Of a DNA stretch of 64,000 nucleotides, positions 1 to 12,660 are shown piece after piece; position 1 is the stretch's first letter, and every line of letters begins with the position of its first letter. This DNA is from Bursaphelenchus xylophilus. Lineage: Eukaryota > Nematoda > Chromadorea > Rhabditida > Aphelenchoididae. Location: the NCBI GenBank assembly GCA_904066235.2, contig CAJFCV020000004.1, positions 12,214,001 through 12,278,000 of the forward strand, read 5' to 3'. Position numbers and translations under genes: made by a program. The notes beneath the pieces were generated by a model. That model worked only from the letters and a program-made list of their open reading frames with translations. It was not told where the DNA came from and did not search any database.

Positions 1-249
1 AAATTTGATGAGGCTTGATCAAATTTAAAGCAGTTTTTTAAGTTATATGCTAAACTCCGTAGCTCGGGCAGAAACCGGCGAGATTTTTAGGGTGCAATTT
101 GGAAAAAATATCGCAGCCTTTGCGCATAATTCTCCTTGATTTTTATGCTAGAACATCTCGACTTTCCCAGAAAAGATCGGGCTAAAATTCTCAGACATTG
201 CTATGGCACATTCTCGAAATATATGTAAAATTAAAGCGCAAAATTTCAG

Positions 250-1238
250 ATCTTCTACCGGAAACGGACATGGTACTGGATGGGCGGGTTTCTTTGTTAC
301 ACTGCAACTTTTGCTTGTCTCATATTCCTGAGTCCAGCTGTGTATGTGCCAAATGAGTTCAATGGGTTGACACAGAAACTTACAAGGTAAATTTCGTGTA
401 TTTCTCATTGCAAGATTTGCTTTCACATGATATGCGACGTAAATTTTCAAATCTCAATCTGTCGGGAAAATAATGTGGATTTCTTCGCGCCTTGGATCGC
501 TCATAATCTTTGCGGCGGCTAGCCGCGGCTGGAAATTTGTAAAAAATTGGCCTGAAATTTTGCCGCGACAAAAACCACATTATTTTCCCGACAGACTGAT
601 ATGCGACTTCTTTCATCTTTCACTTACAGCAACATTTTGTTGGGCGGAATGTTCCTCTCGACCGGGACAATAATGTTCGGGTGTTGCATTGGGATCGGCT
701 ACATGTATTTTGAAGTTTTCAACGAGCTGCGCTCCGTTGACAGCGTGATGTTGAATCGTCGCCAATTCCAACGAAAGCCCGAGATCAACTTGTTGTTGAT
801 CTCGGTGGTTGTTTGTGTCATCTTCTTTTTTTCGGCATGCTACATTGTCTCGAAGTCGTTGTTCGGTTTCGATAGGGGCGCAACGATGTATAATCTGGTA
901 AAGTAAGTGGATTTCTGAATGTCTGTTGTTCTCCAACGTCTGGAAAGTAAACAAGAGCCTAATAAGTTTGTATCACAGCCAAAAACGACGTATTTTTCAT
1001 TTCATTTCAAGCGTATTTTGCATTCCATTTCAGCACCATCTGCAGCTGCGCCAATCCATATCTTTTGGTTGGGTTCAGCGATAATGTTCGCCAACGATTC
1101 TCGGCTATGTTCTGCTGCGACAAGATCAATTGTCAGTGCTGTTTGAAGATCGACGAGCGGCCTGTAACTCCGACTAACAATCAGTACTCTTCTGGAGTTC
1201 ATAGCAATGGATATGGCCCTGATCAGACTGTTGTCTAG
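250..1238 (+). CDS. Seven-transmembrane (serpentine) receptor, 3' part only
   Basis: Exons read as 250-386, 630-902 and 1034-1238 (stop TAG at 1236-1238); phases agree at both junctions (AG|C and AA|C). The pieces give helix 4 (near WYWMGGFLCY), a short loop, helix 5 (near LLGGMFLSTGTIMFG), a basic third intracellular loop, helix 6 (INLLLISVVVCVIFFF) and helix 7 ending in CANPYLLVGFSDNVRQRF, which is the NPxxY-type end of rhodopsin-like receptors, followed by a Cys-rich tail (FCCDKINCQCC) that could be palmitoylated. Helices 1-3 must lie left of the window. By family it would be a cell-surface G-protein-coupled receptor, most likely one of the nematode chemoreceptor classes; I cannot assign the class or ligand. 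The first intron visible (387-629) carries a family C MITE. An AATAAA lies at 1640-1645. Confidence 0.78.
458..595. mobile_element. Family C MITE, copy 1
   Basis: About 138 bases with terminal inverted repeats TCTGTCGGGAAAATAATG and CATTATTTTCCCGACAGA. It sits inside an intron of the receptor gene. There is no coding capacity. Copies 2-4 have the same ends but largely different cores. Confidence 0.85.
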
Positions 1239-1371
1239 TCATCAATCTGCCAGGTTTTAAAACAGTGGCTGAAAGTTGAGATGGTTAACTTGTGGAGGCT
1301 TTTCTTTGCCAACATTTGGCAGACGGTGGCCAAATCCCAGGCCGGGGCGAACGAAACAAAAAAAATTTGCA

Positions 1372-1427
1372 AAGCGAAAATAATGGTGATTTTAAGGCCC
1401 AGCAAATCCACATTATTTTCCAGACAG
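1372..1427. mobile_element. Family C MITE, degraded fragment
   Basis: A short stretch with a damaged left end (AAAATAATGGTGATT) and a right end (ATCCACATTATTTTCC) like the intact copies. The middle has been lost. Confidence 0.6.
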
Positions 1428-1639
1428 ACCGATATAATTTTTCTGTCCTCTTATGTCGCAAAATTGAGGCTTCACTGTATTCCGTTCGGAGATCTCATCA
1501 TCTGCACACTCTCCCGTTTATGCCGCTTCTAGTCCTTGACTGTTAAGCCACAAAATCTATGATTTTTATTGCCCTAAAAATCCTCTTACCTTTACAACAA
1601 TAATTTCCTCTCTTCCATTTTGGGTATAAATTTAATTTC

Positions 1640-1645
1640 AATAAA
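1640..1645 (+). promoter_or_regulatory. Polyadenylation signal AATAAA for the receptor gene
   Basis: AATAAA about 400 bases after the receptor stop codon, in AT-rich sequence on the same strand. It is the first good candidate downstream; the distance is long for a nematode 3' UTR, so this is tentative. Confidence 0.4.
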
Positions 1646-2049
1646 CTTCCGATTATCTATTTGCTCTTCCTCCGGCGATTAATCTATTTTTATGACATTC
1701 CACGCCGATAACTTTTAATCACCCCTGCATGTTCGGCCAACAAATTGTAATCTCGACGATAACAGTGCAAGAAGTCGGTTTATCTCTTCCCGATTGACGT
1801 CATTGCTGATAAAGAAGTTCGTGGTCTTGTGGAGTGAAGGCTGAATAAAATTTGACGTTACATTCCTGCTGTTTGTATGTTGGAATTGCATGGAGCGCGA
1901 CAGAGGCTTTGTGGGAAATTTCGTTGACGGCTTTATCCGATTTCCTTTGGCGTGGGAACTCAGTTGTAGCGCGAGACTTTCAGAGAAAAAATGGCTTTGT
2001 TTTTTGGGGGAATGAACTACGGAATACATGGATTACGCGGTTATGTATA

Positions 2050-2203
2050 TTGGGTTGATGCATAAACATCCGGCGTTTTTTCTACAAGTTTTTGTTGACT
2101 AAATAACCAAGATAATTTTTACATGAAAATATGAGCAAAACGCCAATTTTCACTAACAAAAAACGCGCCAGTATAAACGCCGGATAATTATGCATCAACC
2201 CAA
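2050..2203. mobile_element. TA-flanked palindromic MITE (family E)
   Basis: 154 bases bounded by TTGGGTTGATGCAT and its reverse complement ATGCATCAACCCAA, with TA on both sides (2048-2049 and 2204-2205). The inner parts CCGGCG...CGCCGG and AAAACGC...GCGTTTT-like stretches also pair, so the whole element can fold. The TA duplication points to Tc1/mariner-type mobilisation. No coding capacity. Confidence 0.8.
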
Positions 2204-3012
2204 TAGAAGAACGGATATTATGAGTTGGAAAATTGAGACTTTTTTTACTATCAATGCTTTTTATTCGAGTTTTCTACATGAATATGCAGAACAAAAGCTT
2301 CAGCAAAGATCCAGGACTTTATGAAGCCGCCTCAGCCTTTTATTTAGCCTCACCGCCTTCCAAAGCCGGCATCCAAATGTCAAGATGACCTTCAAACTTT
2401 GCCACACCCCTCTTCCACCAAAATTTCTGACCTTTTCACCTCTTTGTACGCTCCCTTATCTCCCCCATCCGGCCCGTGGGCTCTCCGCGCTTCGACGCCG
2501 TATTTTGGCACACTTGAAGCCGGCACACTTGAAAGGTTTTCTCATTGGTATTCATTGTGTGCCGGAACGACTTCTTCAATTTTCTCGGGGCCGGAAGGTC
2601 CTTCAACGCTCCTCCACTTTCCTCTCCGTTCCCACGCCGCACACTTTTTTGCGAATGTTGTTTTAGTACGTTTGGCGCTTAAATCGAGAGTCCACCGCCG
2701 GCTGGAGGTCGTCGGTCTTTGTCCGCTCCTTATCAGCGTGTTCATCTCGGCGCGGCCGCACGCCGATGCGGTGTTTGGGGGAAGTGTTAGCGGGATTTTG
2801 GTGTTTTCCTTTGTTGTCGGCTGGAAGGGCGAGGGCAACGGCCGGAGAACAGGTTTAACAGGGCACCTTGAAATTTCAGAGTTGTAATGGTCGTGGGAAA
2901 TTGGTTTTTATGATGAAATTTTTGGTTCCTAGGGCCTTCTAGGTTGCAGAGGAATTTCAGAAAATTTTAGAGAATGCTACGTATGCCCGGGGTATTCTAT
3001 GATGTTTATTGT

Positions 3013-3154
3013 TCTGTCGGGAAAATAATGTGGATTTGTCGCAGAAAAGTTTATCGCCTCGTCGCAGTGGCATATCAAATATTCAGCCGCGTCTAGCCGT
3101 CGCAAAGCAGCAATATTCCCAAGGCGCGACGAAATCACATTATTTTTCCGACAA
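3013..3154. mobile_element. Family C MITE, copy 2
   Basis: Ends TCTGTCGGGAAAATAATG and CATTATTTTTCCGACA, about 142 bases, with a core rich in CGCAG/CTGCG-like words shared with copies 3 and 4 (the left half reads GTCGCAG and the right half GCGACGA). Confidence 0.82.
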
Positions 3155-3883
3155 AATGATACAAAAAAACAAAAATAAAGCAAGACTAAGTAGTCTAAAT
3201 TTTAGCCTTTTCAATGAAAAATATGGCTTTTTGTGCATGACAAATGTCGAAAGGAAGTCTTAAGAAATTTATTCCTTTGGTCTTTGATTACCTCCTCAGA
3301 CTATTCATCTTTTGATAAATTTTTTTTGTTTCTCTATCATTCCAAATTCTCATTTCGTCCAAACCAGACGGACCTTGTCACGGAGACGTCTCAAGGGGCC
3401 ATTGAACATCTTGAAGCCCCTGCAGCGTCCACAGCGACGAAACTGAAGCCTTTGGTTTCGTCGAGACGGCCGAAATTTTGCTTGAAGATTATGAAAAGTC
3501 TTTGACTTAGTACTCTCAGAATGTGACAAAAAATGGAAAAAATATTTATTCCGTTCCGTCGTGTGTATTTGCGAGCACAATTTCCCACCAAATCCGATTC
3601 TGACGTCACAGCGGGCCGCAGGGCCTTATGAGCGATTCCGGAAGACGGATGAGGACTTGAGGGTGGTCGGGGGGCCGTCTGGGGACGTGTTTGATGCAGT
3701 GCGGCTTACAATTAGCACGGAAAACTTCTCGCTTTGTGCAAAAGTGCCAGTGGCGGAGGGTGTTTTGGACTCTTGGAGTTGGCGACATAATATTTCTGGG
3801 GGCTTTGCGGACTCCGGGATTTTCACTTTTTGGGGCTGAATTTTGTATAATATTTCTCAGAGTGGAAATTTTCGTTTGTCAGG

Positions 3884-4019
3884 TCTGTCGGGAAAATAAT
3901 ATGGATTCTTCGCAGCAAAATAATGGCCTCGCCGCAATCGCATACAAAATCCCCAGCGGCGGCTAGTATTTGCAAAGCAATTCTAAGATGCGACAAATCC
4001 ACATTATTTTTCCGACAGA
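3884..4019. mobile_element. Family C MITE, copy 3
   Basis: Ends TCTGTCGGGAAAATAAT and ATTATTTTTCCGACAGA, about 136 bases. The right flank ACTGATAT also follows copy 1, so the true end of the element may extend a few bases further. Confidence 0.84.
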
Positions 4020-5212
4020 CTGATATTAAGATTCCGGCTGAAGATTCTGGACTTTTTTTGAAGTCTGGTCACGAGGTTTAGCAATAGCTCATGTTAGAAA
4101 ACCGTTGAGATTTGTGGGACAAAATAAACTGGGAATCTCTTGTAAATTTTTAGCACATCTCTTGTAAATTTTGAGATCAAAGTTTTGACTGTCTATTTTA
4201 AGTCAGCAGCATGATGTTGTCCCAGAAGATTGGATTTTTCCTTCAGCCGATATAGGAAGATAAGACATCATGTTTTTCTTCGGCTACCTTTCTTTATTTT
4301 CCACAGTTTTTGATCTGCAAAGGCCGTTGAAAATTTTGGACGTTCCTCAAAAAATATAATCAAATTATTCTCAAATTGATAAACAGCAAGGGTGACTTTC
4401 AAACCCTTTTAATAAACAAATTTTAACCCTATTCCTGACTAGTAAACTTGACTTTGAACCTTCCAAATTAAACATCATTTGGCACGTTGCAAGATAATAA
4501 TAATAATTTTTTTCCTTTCAAACTTTCAACTTTCTGACAAACTGAGTTGGACTTGCAACAATCCTGCCACATTTCCGGCCTTGTCCTCCGAAACGGCCAA
4601 GAGTTCCTGTGTCCGTTTGAAGCGAAAGAACGGAGTTTGAGTGTTATAAAAAGACGTCAGAACTTGTCCAATTTTTATTGCTCCTTTGAGTTCTTTGCTC
4701 TCGCCCAAGAACATGGGCTTTCCACCGTTGTGGACAGCGGTTCGAAAGATGGTGTTGCAACTTTTTTTTCGTTTCTATGACAAGAGGACCGTGTCATCAA
4801 ACGTATGAAAAATTTAGTGCCCGGCTCAGTTGGATAAATTTTAAATTTGATGCATAATTCTTGACGGGATTTTTCGCCGGATGTTGGGTACGTAATGATG
4901 ACGTATCGATAATTTATGCAAACAATTGCAAGTTTAAGACTTTCGATGCCAGTTTCTATGGCTTCTGTCGGAGATCTTAGGCCGCAACGTGACGCTGGAA
5001 AAACCTTTTTAAAGGAGGATGACATAAAGGACAGTTTTTCAAAATTTAAAAACTTTTTTATGACCATTCTTCCGGGGCAGCAGGTCAGTTTCTCTATGTT
5101 TTAGGCTACATTTTCTCGCGCAAACAGGATAGATAAGTATTATACCCCTGCCGACTAGTTAGAATAGGAGAATTAGGATAGGGAAAAGAGAAAAAAAAGC
5201 CTTGCTATCCGC

Positions 5213-5350
5213 CTGTCGGGAAAATAATGTGGATTATTCGCAGTAAAATATTTCGCCTCGTCGCAGTTACAGACCAAATCTCCAACCGTGGCTACGCTTC
5301 GCAAAACCATAATGAGCGATTTTGAGAATCCACATTATTTTCCCGACAGA
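5213..5350. mobile_element. Family C MITE, copy 4
   Basis: Ends CTGTCGGGAAAATAATG and CATTATTTTCCCGACAG, about 138 bases, with perfectly complementary tips. The core resembles copies 2 and 3 (TCGCAGT ... TCGCAAA). Confidence 0.86.
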
Positions 5351-8300
5351 ATGACATACGTATGTACCATTGCCATTTTCGAGCAGGAGAGGTATTTTTT
5401 CGGCATCAAGGTCTTGAAAAATTCTAAAAAAACAAAGCTATTGATCTTTCAAACCTCTTAAGAATTTTGAATCTTTACTTGTTGCGAGTTTCCTCACAAT
5501 CCTATTGTTAGCATAGCACTTCAGGCGCTTTCTTGTTACTCCTTTAACCTTGCCTTTTACGCATTTGATTTTACTCTCTGTAAGTCGTCGATGAAACACC
5601 AATTATTTCATATCCAATCATCTATTCTTCCTATCTCGATCTAAATACCTAATCAGTAATCCTTACGCTTCCTGCACTTTGACGTCAATAACTTCCAAAT
5701 TTCTAAAAAAAACCCCTCCAAAGCGCACTTGAACCTGAATTTTCGGTTCAACAATAATTGCCGAAACCTTGTTTGCGTCGTGCCGGCTCTTCGTATCGTG
5801 CGGCGAAACGAAATACGTCCGGGGGATTCCGCGGTTTTGCATAGGTCCTTGGTCCCGCAAGGAGTTTGCTGAGCTCTCAGTTCGTTTAAGAGGTTTCCCT
5901 CCCGACCCGCACTTTTGTTGGCTATTGTATCGAATATCGGCCCGGAATGGGGCTGGGATATCGGCGTTGTCCGGGAGAAGCGGAGGTGAAGCGGTCTTCT
6001 GGAGGAGGTCGTATATAGAGTTTTTGGGATATTGTGGTCGTATAAGGTTGTCAATTTTTGGGTCCTATTGTTAGTGGAGGTGTTTTTTTATGAGTTGTTT
6101 TGTTGGCGCAAACAAGAGGTCTTTGCTAGAATAGAGGTGACTGTTCAAGGCTCACATATAAAGTGAGCCTTGAACAAGATTTGAGCATCTTCTTCGTCAA
6201 TGAAATTGTGGTTACGTGAGGTCTCGGAGCCCACCCTTAGGAGATCTTGGAATTTCCAATTCAAAAAACGAATTGGGTTAAGATGGGGGCGGTAAACGTT
6301 CTCTAACCTTTTCCCTCCAACTATCAGACTACACAGTACAGAGTCAGAAAGATCAAAACGCTCTGATCTGCAAAATTTCCCTTCAACTTCGTTTCTCTGC
6401 AAAAATTACTTCACTTTTTTTGTCTTTCAACACTCACCCTCTCCAACAAGCTCACAGTTAATTGCCAACTCTGCGACAAGTTTCGTCCCCCACCACAACC
6501 GCATACAATACCCTCATTACTACTGTACACAGTGACCGCTCACGGACGTTTGATCTTTTAATTCTCATCTCCGGGCGGCCAGCAAATGTTTGCGCTTAGG
6601 CGGCCCTGCTTAAGAGAGTCCTCGAAGACTGCGCGCGCCCTGATCAACTCTCACATTACACTTGATGTGCGCGCGGATCAAGGCTTTTGCAACGAAATCT
6701 TTCGGGAATCTCTCAAGTCTTTTTGCACTTTTAGCGCGCATTGTCCCGCGGACAATGTTGCCGCACCAAAAACGTCAATTTTCTGTTCGCTTTCTGATGT
6801 CACTGTTCGACTTGAACATTTTTAATAGGCGGCCAACATTTGGGGTTTTATTCGTCTTTGTTCCGAATAGGTGACGTCGATGTTCTTTTTTAAGCAAAAA
6901 TTCTGAAGAAAAAGGCAGACAGATCAAGGATTTCGGGGTAATCCGATAGGGTGGGGGGACGTCAAGTCGACCCTGCCCAAGGCTAATTTTGCCCGAAATT
7001 TGGATCAATTGAGAAAGCGGATGGGAAGATCTCTGAGTTGTATTGAAATAGAGCCTGAATCTTTTCCAAATACTACTTTACAAAGTCCATAACCTACCCC
7101 AAATGCTTTCCTAACCAGGCTTTGAATAAAAGCGCAGCTAATTCCGCCAAAAACAATGCTAGGCGGACCTGATCTCGGCTTAAAAGACCTTAGGTAACCT
7201 TGAAAACTCCTGTTATTCAGTTTGCCTCGAGTTCGCTCTAAACAGTTTACTTGCGTGCCATCCGAAACGCCCCTTATTTCTTTAGCAAATTTTTGTTCTG
7301 TACATAAACTTCTGCTTCCATTTTGTATGACATTTGACGTCATTCGGACCTTACAAAAGCGACCAAAAAAGTCGGAGGTCGAATTTTTACCATTCCCGGA
7401 AGAATGCGTTGTAAGGCGATTTGTTTACTTTTTGACGTCAATTCCGAAAAATCCCCCCTCCCAAAAGGCGTTCCACGATGAGTTTTGTGATTCCGAACTC
7501 ACTTGATTTATGTGCTTTGCTCCGACGAACTTGTTTTTGAGCGCCTTACGAGGTGGATCTTTGAGGCTGAAAATGGGACTTGACACTGTTTTTGAGGCCC
7601 GAAATTGTTTTCGCCTTTGATTTCTATCCAAGAAGTTGGTCGCGTTGATATTTTTAGCGGGGAAACTAAAATTCGTTTGCTGTTTTTGCAGATATTTTTG
7701 CCCATTTCTGCGTCCTTTCGTTCTTTGCGATACGTTTCGACTTCCAAAAGTTTGGTAGTCTGATATCCCGGCTCTTCCCCCGAAGCGGAATGTTTTTCAT
7801 TTTTTCATACAACTCCCGACTAAAAGCCCTCTCGTTTTCCGTTCCTTTTGGATGTCCACAAGCGACGGCGCGGCCGAGTTCGGCCTCGGAGAATATCCGC
7901 AAACAACTCCGCCGTCCCTTCAATTCTTGAACTCTTTGTTTTAGCGTCTTGTTTTGACTGGGCCCGCACCCGCTTCGGCCCTCCGGCAAATTGATGGCAG
8001 CCCTTTTTGCGATCGCACAGATGTTCCGAATTTCCCTCCCGAATGTCACCGGCCGTCGTGCGATCGCCGGCGGCCGGGAAACGGCGGGGTTTTCGGTGGA
8101 GAGCCGGTTTTTTCGGAACAAAACCACTTGCAACCGGGCCGGGATTAATTTTACGATCTCCATGTGTTTGACGCGAATAAAAATGGAAATGGCGCATTGG
8201 GGGCCCAAGGTGGGGCCCAGGAATTGAAGCCAGAGGCCGCTAGATTGATCACTGATTTGGACTTGACCATTTTTTTGGCCGCTTAAAGCAGAGCTGTGGA

Positions 8301-11300
8301 AGAGTTTCAACTGGAAATATTTTGTTGCCAAGAGTGACTTTGCCGACAAAACGAAGGGTTTGCCGGGTCCTGGGCGCCATGAAGAACTACATAATTCCCT
8401 TCCCACGAATTCTTTTGGCAAACGCCAGCAGAATTTGATATCCTCTCCTCCTTTCTCTCCGCTGAAAAGCGGCCAAAATAAGGTCATTCTTGCGGGCCAA
8501 GAGCAACAAATCAAAAGGCTATTCGAAGATTCGATACATATATTTGAACAGCCCTTGTCCGCAACTAATATTTTTCGGTTAACATACGGCCAGAACGAGC
8601 CTCGTAGCAGTCGTTATGAGCGCGTTTTGGCGAGCGTCCTCACCTTTCGGCCCTTGCCGGTACAATGAGATGTTACAAAAAGCCCATTGTCAAACCACCT
8701 ACGCGCCGGTGAGGGCCGTTTGTGGGCCGCCATTAAAAAGTAAAGGTTTTGGGGGACGGCTAAATTTGGCCTTTTCCCGCCGGTCTCCACCTCATTTCCG
8801 ATGCGTGGCCGGCGACGCGGCGGACAAAGTCGATTTCCGCTTCGGAAAATGGGACAAGAAATCTGTTTGAAACTTCGCGGAAACGTAGCCTGCATCTGAA
8901 GCCGAGGTCCGGGTTATGATTTGGATGGGGGAGCGCATAGAGTATATCGAGAGCAGTCGTAAATATTGGAGAACGTTTTGCGGGCCCATGAGCGGGGTTA
9001 GGGCCAAGTTTGGTGGCGCTGGTGTAACAGGTGGTAGAGGGGAAGTGACAGGAAATTTGGAAGGCTCTGCGGGTAGTATGGGACGAATATTTTATCACAG
9101 TGGCGCTCGAAGGTATGAAGAAGATTAAAGATTCTTTTTCATGCGATTTTTCAACTGGAAATGAAATGTTTCAGTAATTTTTTCAAAAAATAACAGTAGA
9201 TAACCTTTTTGGTTGATATAGAATTAAAATTTGATAGTATGCTGGATCTGTAACAGCCCTAAACCGTCTTAATTTGCCCTAAAAACAATCTTTTTTCTAC
9301 TCAAGCGTCCATCGCGACCCCATCTCCAAGCTCGCTTTCAAAATTTCAAATTGAATTTAGCCAGCGTCCAGTTGCAACGCCGATCTTTGGTAACCAAAAA
9401 CCCCCACCAAAGACCTTCCGTTTCCCACTAAATCCATTCATTAGCCTGTAATGTGATTTAGTCGTTAGGACAAAAAGGTTGCTTGTTTACCCAAGACGCT
9501 TCACATTATGCATCGCCCTCTGCAGCGGGTCGCTTGTGGGAGAGATTCCGCTCTTTGTTTTCCGTCTCCTCGAAGATTGGCAGCCAAATTTTGCGAGGGC
9601 AATTCGACTGTTTCCCGCCCCGAAAACAGTTCGAAAACAGTAATTAATTTTGCAACAAGCCCTAATTAAAAATTGAAGGCATTTTTAATATCTTTTCAAT
9701 TCCGAATTCCAGGGAATTGAATTTTTAGAGCCTTCTGTGTTTGTAGAGTTTCCCATATTCCACGTGCATAACCTGTTCCGCAGCCTTCTCCCAGCGCCAC
9801 AAGTGCAATTCCTCCGCCCTTCGGCGGGCCCTTGATTAATTATTCGCAAAGTCCGTTTTGTCTCCCACTTTAACGGTCCCCAAAAGTTGGTATTGTTGAG
9901 GCACGGCGCCTTCCCTCCCCCCACCCATAAGTGGCTCTGTTTTGGTGTTACGGCGGGAAAACACAGGATACGGCAATGTTCCTTTCATTGCGTCCAAATT
10001 GCATTTTAACGCGTTCCCGGGACTTTCCCCCCACTTCCCGTACATCTTTTCTGGCTGCTTTTTGGCTGGGCAAATTAGGTGCGCAATCCGCTGTTTATGG
10101 GGTGACAGGTGGCGGGGACAACATAGGTTGCCTTATTTGGGACTAATTTGTAAAAAAGAGGTGTTTTTATTTGAAATGTTGGTGGTTTTCTGGCGTCTTC
10201 TATGGTTTTCCAGGCGTTTTCGGCCTCGAAATTGTATTGTCATCCATTTTTACAGCTTTATTCCATTTTTCGATCAAAAAATCTCATAATTTCCAAAAAT
10301 TTTGTTAAAATTTGGACCCTTGGTTTTCCCAAATTTTTCGTGTAATCCCCTTAATTCTCTCCGTCTCCGAACGCCCTTCGGCACACTCTTTCGCCCTGCT
10401 GAACTTGTCATGGATCGGGCGGAAACGTCAAATCGGGCAGTTGTTTTTGGGCCTCCAGACCAACACACAATTTTTGTTTATTGCGAGCTGTTTACGGGGC
10501 CCCCGAATTCTGGTGTGTGTGGGCATTATCGCGAACAACTTTGTCGCGGGCGTGTTATCAGCGCGGCAGTCGGGTTTGTTATCGCGGTTCGAAATTGCAG
10601 GCCAATACGTGATGAATTAATGAGCAGTCCGTCTGCGTGAAGCTTGTCATCCAGTGATCCCAGCAGAGAGCGAAGGTAAGCATTGAAGCCGTTGTTGGTT
10701 TGTTGTGCGTTTCTTGAACTCATTTTTTTTTTGTAGCTATTTTGTAGCCATGTTTTTGACATTGTTTTTTGACATTTCTAAAAAAGTTTTTTTTTGTCTT
10801 TTCCGTCTCATGCCCTTAAATTTTGCGATCTCCGTTCCACCCAAACGACCTACTCTCCGAAAAATGTTTGCCTATTTGCCAAGTTTGGCTCTGCTGCACT
10901 CTGCTTTAGTCATTCAACTTTTCCGCTGTCTACCTTCCTTCCAAAGGGATGCAGGTGCTTCCGGGAAAAAAGTGGTTCGTCTGCGTTGACTCCGAACATG
11001 GCTAACTCTTATTGCCCACAAATTTACGCCATTTCCTCTTGTCGTTTTTCGGGGGAAAACAAAACCTTCCGGAAGAATCAAAAATATTATTTTTCGCAGA
11101 GAAATCACAACCCGGGTTCAGAGACTGGGTTAATAACCCGTTCTGTTTGTGCTTCGCTCTACATTTTCTGACCCCAATCCTCACATAAATCCGCTGTCCT
11201 TTTGCCCGCCGTCTCCATGAACCTCCGCCGCTAAAAATCAGACCCGGAAAAATATTGGCAATAAACAACAATTCTGCGGGCTGTGCATGACGAGCCGCCG

Positions 11301-11686
11301 CCCCTCCCCGCCGCCGCCGCCGCTGAAGACGAACGCAGAGGGCAAATGGAGGGGGAAAAGCCGCACAGATAAGGACGGTGTCTTTTTGCGTCTATTTTTG
11401 CGATAAAATACTTCCCTCTCTTTTTTTCCGCCACCCCAGCCCCCCTCAGCTTTTTCCCCCCACACCACCTCTCCTCACCGACGCATTTCGGGTTCGCTGC
11501 AACGGCGCTGGGCCAGCTGTTTGGTGTTGGGTCGCTTCGCGGAGACATTGAACTTTTACGCATAACACTCGCATATCCAGGGCCGCGCTTTTCGTGCGTT
11601 CCGTTGGAGCGCGGAAGAAGAGGTTGGCGCAGGAAAGGGGCTCGAATGCGACGTTTCGGGCTCTGAATGAAAAGCTTTTGTTTACA

Positions 11687-12130
11687 GGGGAAATGGTCAA
11701 AGTGCAATACTCAAATTTTGGCAAAATTGGCACAAGTTTAGAGTAACTTTTTTTTTAAAATATGGGAGATTTCTAGCTCGCACTTTTCTGAAAAACCCGG
11801 GGTTTTTAGATCCAAAGTTGACAAAAAATAGTTGCTTTTTTATGTGAATTTTGCCAAGCAAAATTGCATGCCTATTTCTATTGTAAAGTGAAATTTTTTG
11901 CACAGAAAATCTATTTTACCCACGCGAAATTGACAAAGGTTTTGCAAAAAAGTTTTTCTGTGACTTCTCTCCGAGTTTCGCGTACTCTCTCGGCCGCAAA
12001 GATCGTTGGATATCTCGGCTGCCGCTGGAAAGCGGTAGCTAAAACTTTCAGAGATTGATGTGTGGTCTACTCAAAACGTGCGTGCAAAATTTCAAAAAAA
12101 TCTGAGCGTCGCACTTTAAGCATTTCCCTT
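11687..12130 (+). mobile_element. Family A repeat, near full-length copy
   Basis: About 444 bases. The left end reads AGGGGAAATGGTCAAAGTGC and the right end carries the inverse (GCACTTTAAGCATTTCCCTT). Inside are the family words CTCTCCGAGTTTCGCGTACT, CTCTCGGCCGCAAAGATCGT and ATATCTCGGCTGCCGCTGG. The left-side words for GCGCTTTGCAG/CCGAGAT pair loosely with the right-side CTCGGC/AAAGCG, making the element an imperfect long palindrome. No coding capacity. Confidence 0.85.
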
Positions 12131-12660
12131 GTTAAGATATGTTCGTTCCCAAAGACCAAACGGACATGACGATGGGGATTTTTGTCCCAAAGAACCCCCG
12201 GAAGTCCATGATTCCCGTTCAGTGGAGTAAATTTGCCGGAAAAATAGGTTTTATTCGTGAAATTGGACGGCCAGAGTTGTCATACTCTGCAATGCGGACG
12301 GAGTTACTTTAGGTTATTGAGGGAGGCACTTAGTTCAACCGTAATGAATAATGGTATTGCGTTTTTGGAGCCCCGAAAAGGGAGGAAAAGTCGGGTTTTG
12401 GGGGGCCACTTGTATTGTTCGAACAAGATTTGCTCGCTTGAGGGCTCAACGGAGGCCGGAAAGAAACGTTGTTGTATTAACCTTTGTGTTTGTTGTTAAA
12501 GGTCACATTTTTTGGTGCCAAGGAGAAATGGTGTTTGTTTTTCCGACAAAGCGGTCTGTTCTTAGTTGTACTATCCGTTGAATAAGGTGTGGCATTCCAG
12601 CCGTGCCGAAATTATGACCCCGTTTTTCACACCCTTGTGATTCAAACAATCTTTAGCTCA

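Larger units (their letters stand above)
1239..11686. other. Gene-poor stretch between the receptor and the Ca2+-ATPase, left part
   Basis: After the receptor 3' end I see no coding exon supported by splice sites, domain content or amino-acid composition. The stretch holds family C elements (about 1372, 3013, 3884, 5213), one TA-flanked palindromic MITE (2050-2203) and GC-rich blocks near 2440-2880, 5760-6010, 7780-9070, 9580-10100 and 11200-11670. The longest open frame (282 codons, 7666-8514, minus) reads as arbitrary protein. The GC-rich blocks could be regulatory sequence of a flanking gene; that is inference only. Confidence 0.5.

Noticed and set aside
7666..8514. 282-codon minus-strand open frame
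   Set aside because: The composition is arbitrary, no domain or homologue comes to mind, and overlapping frames on the plus strand are also open. Treated as chance in a GC-rich block.
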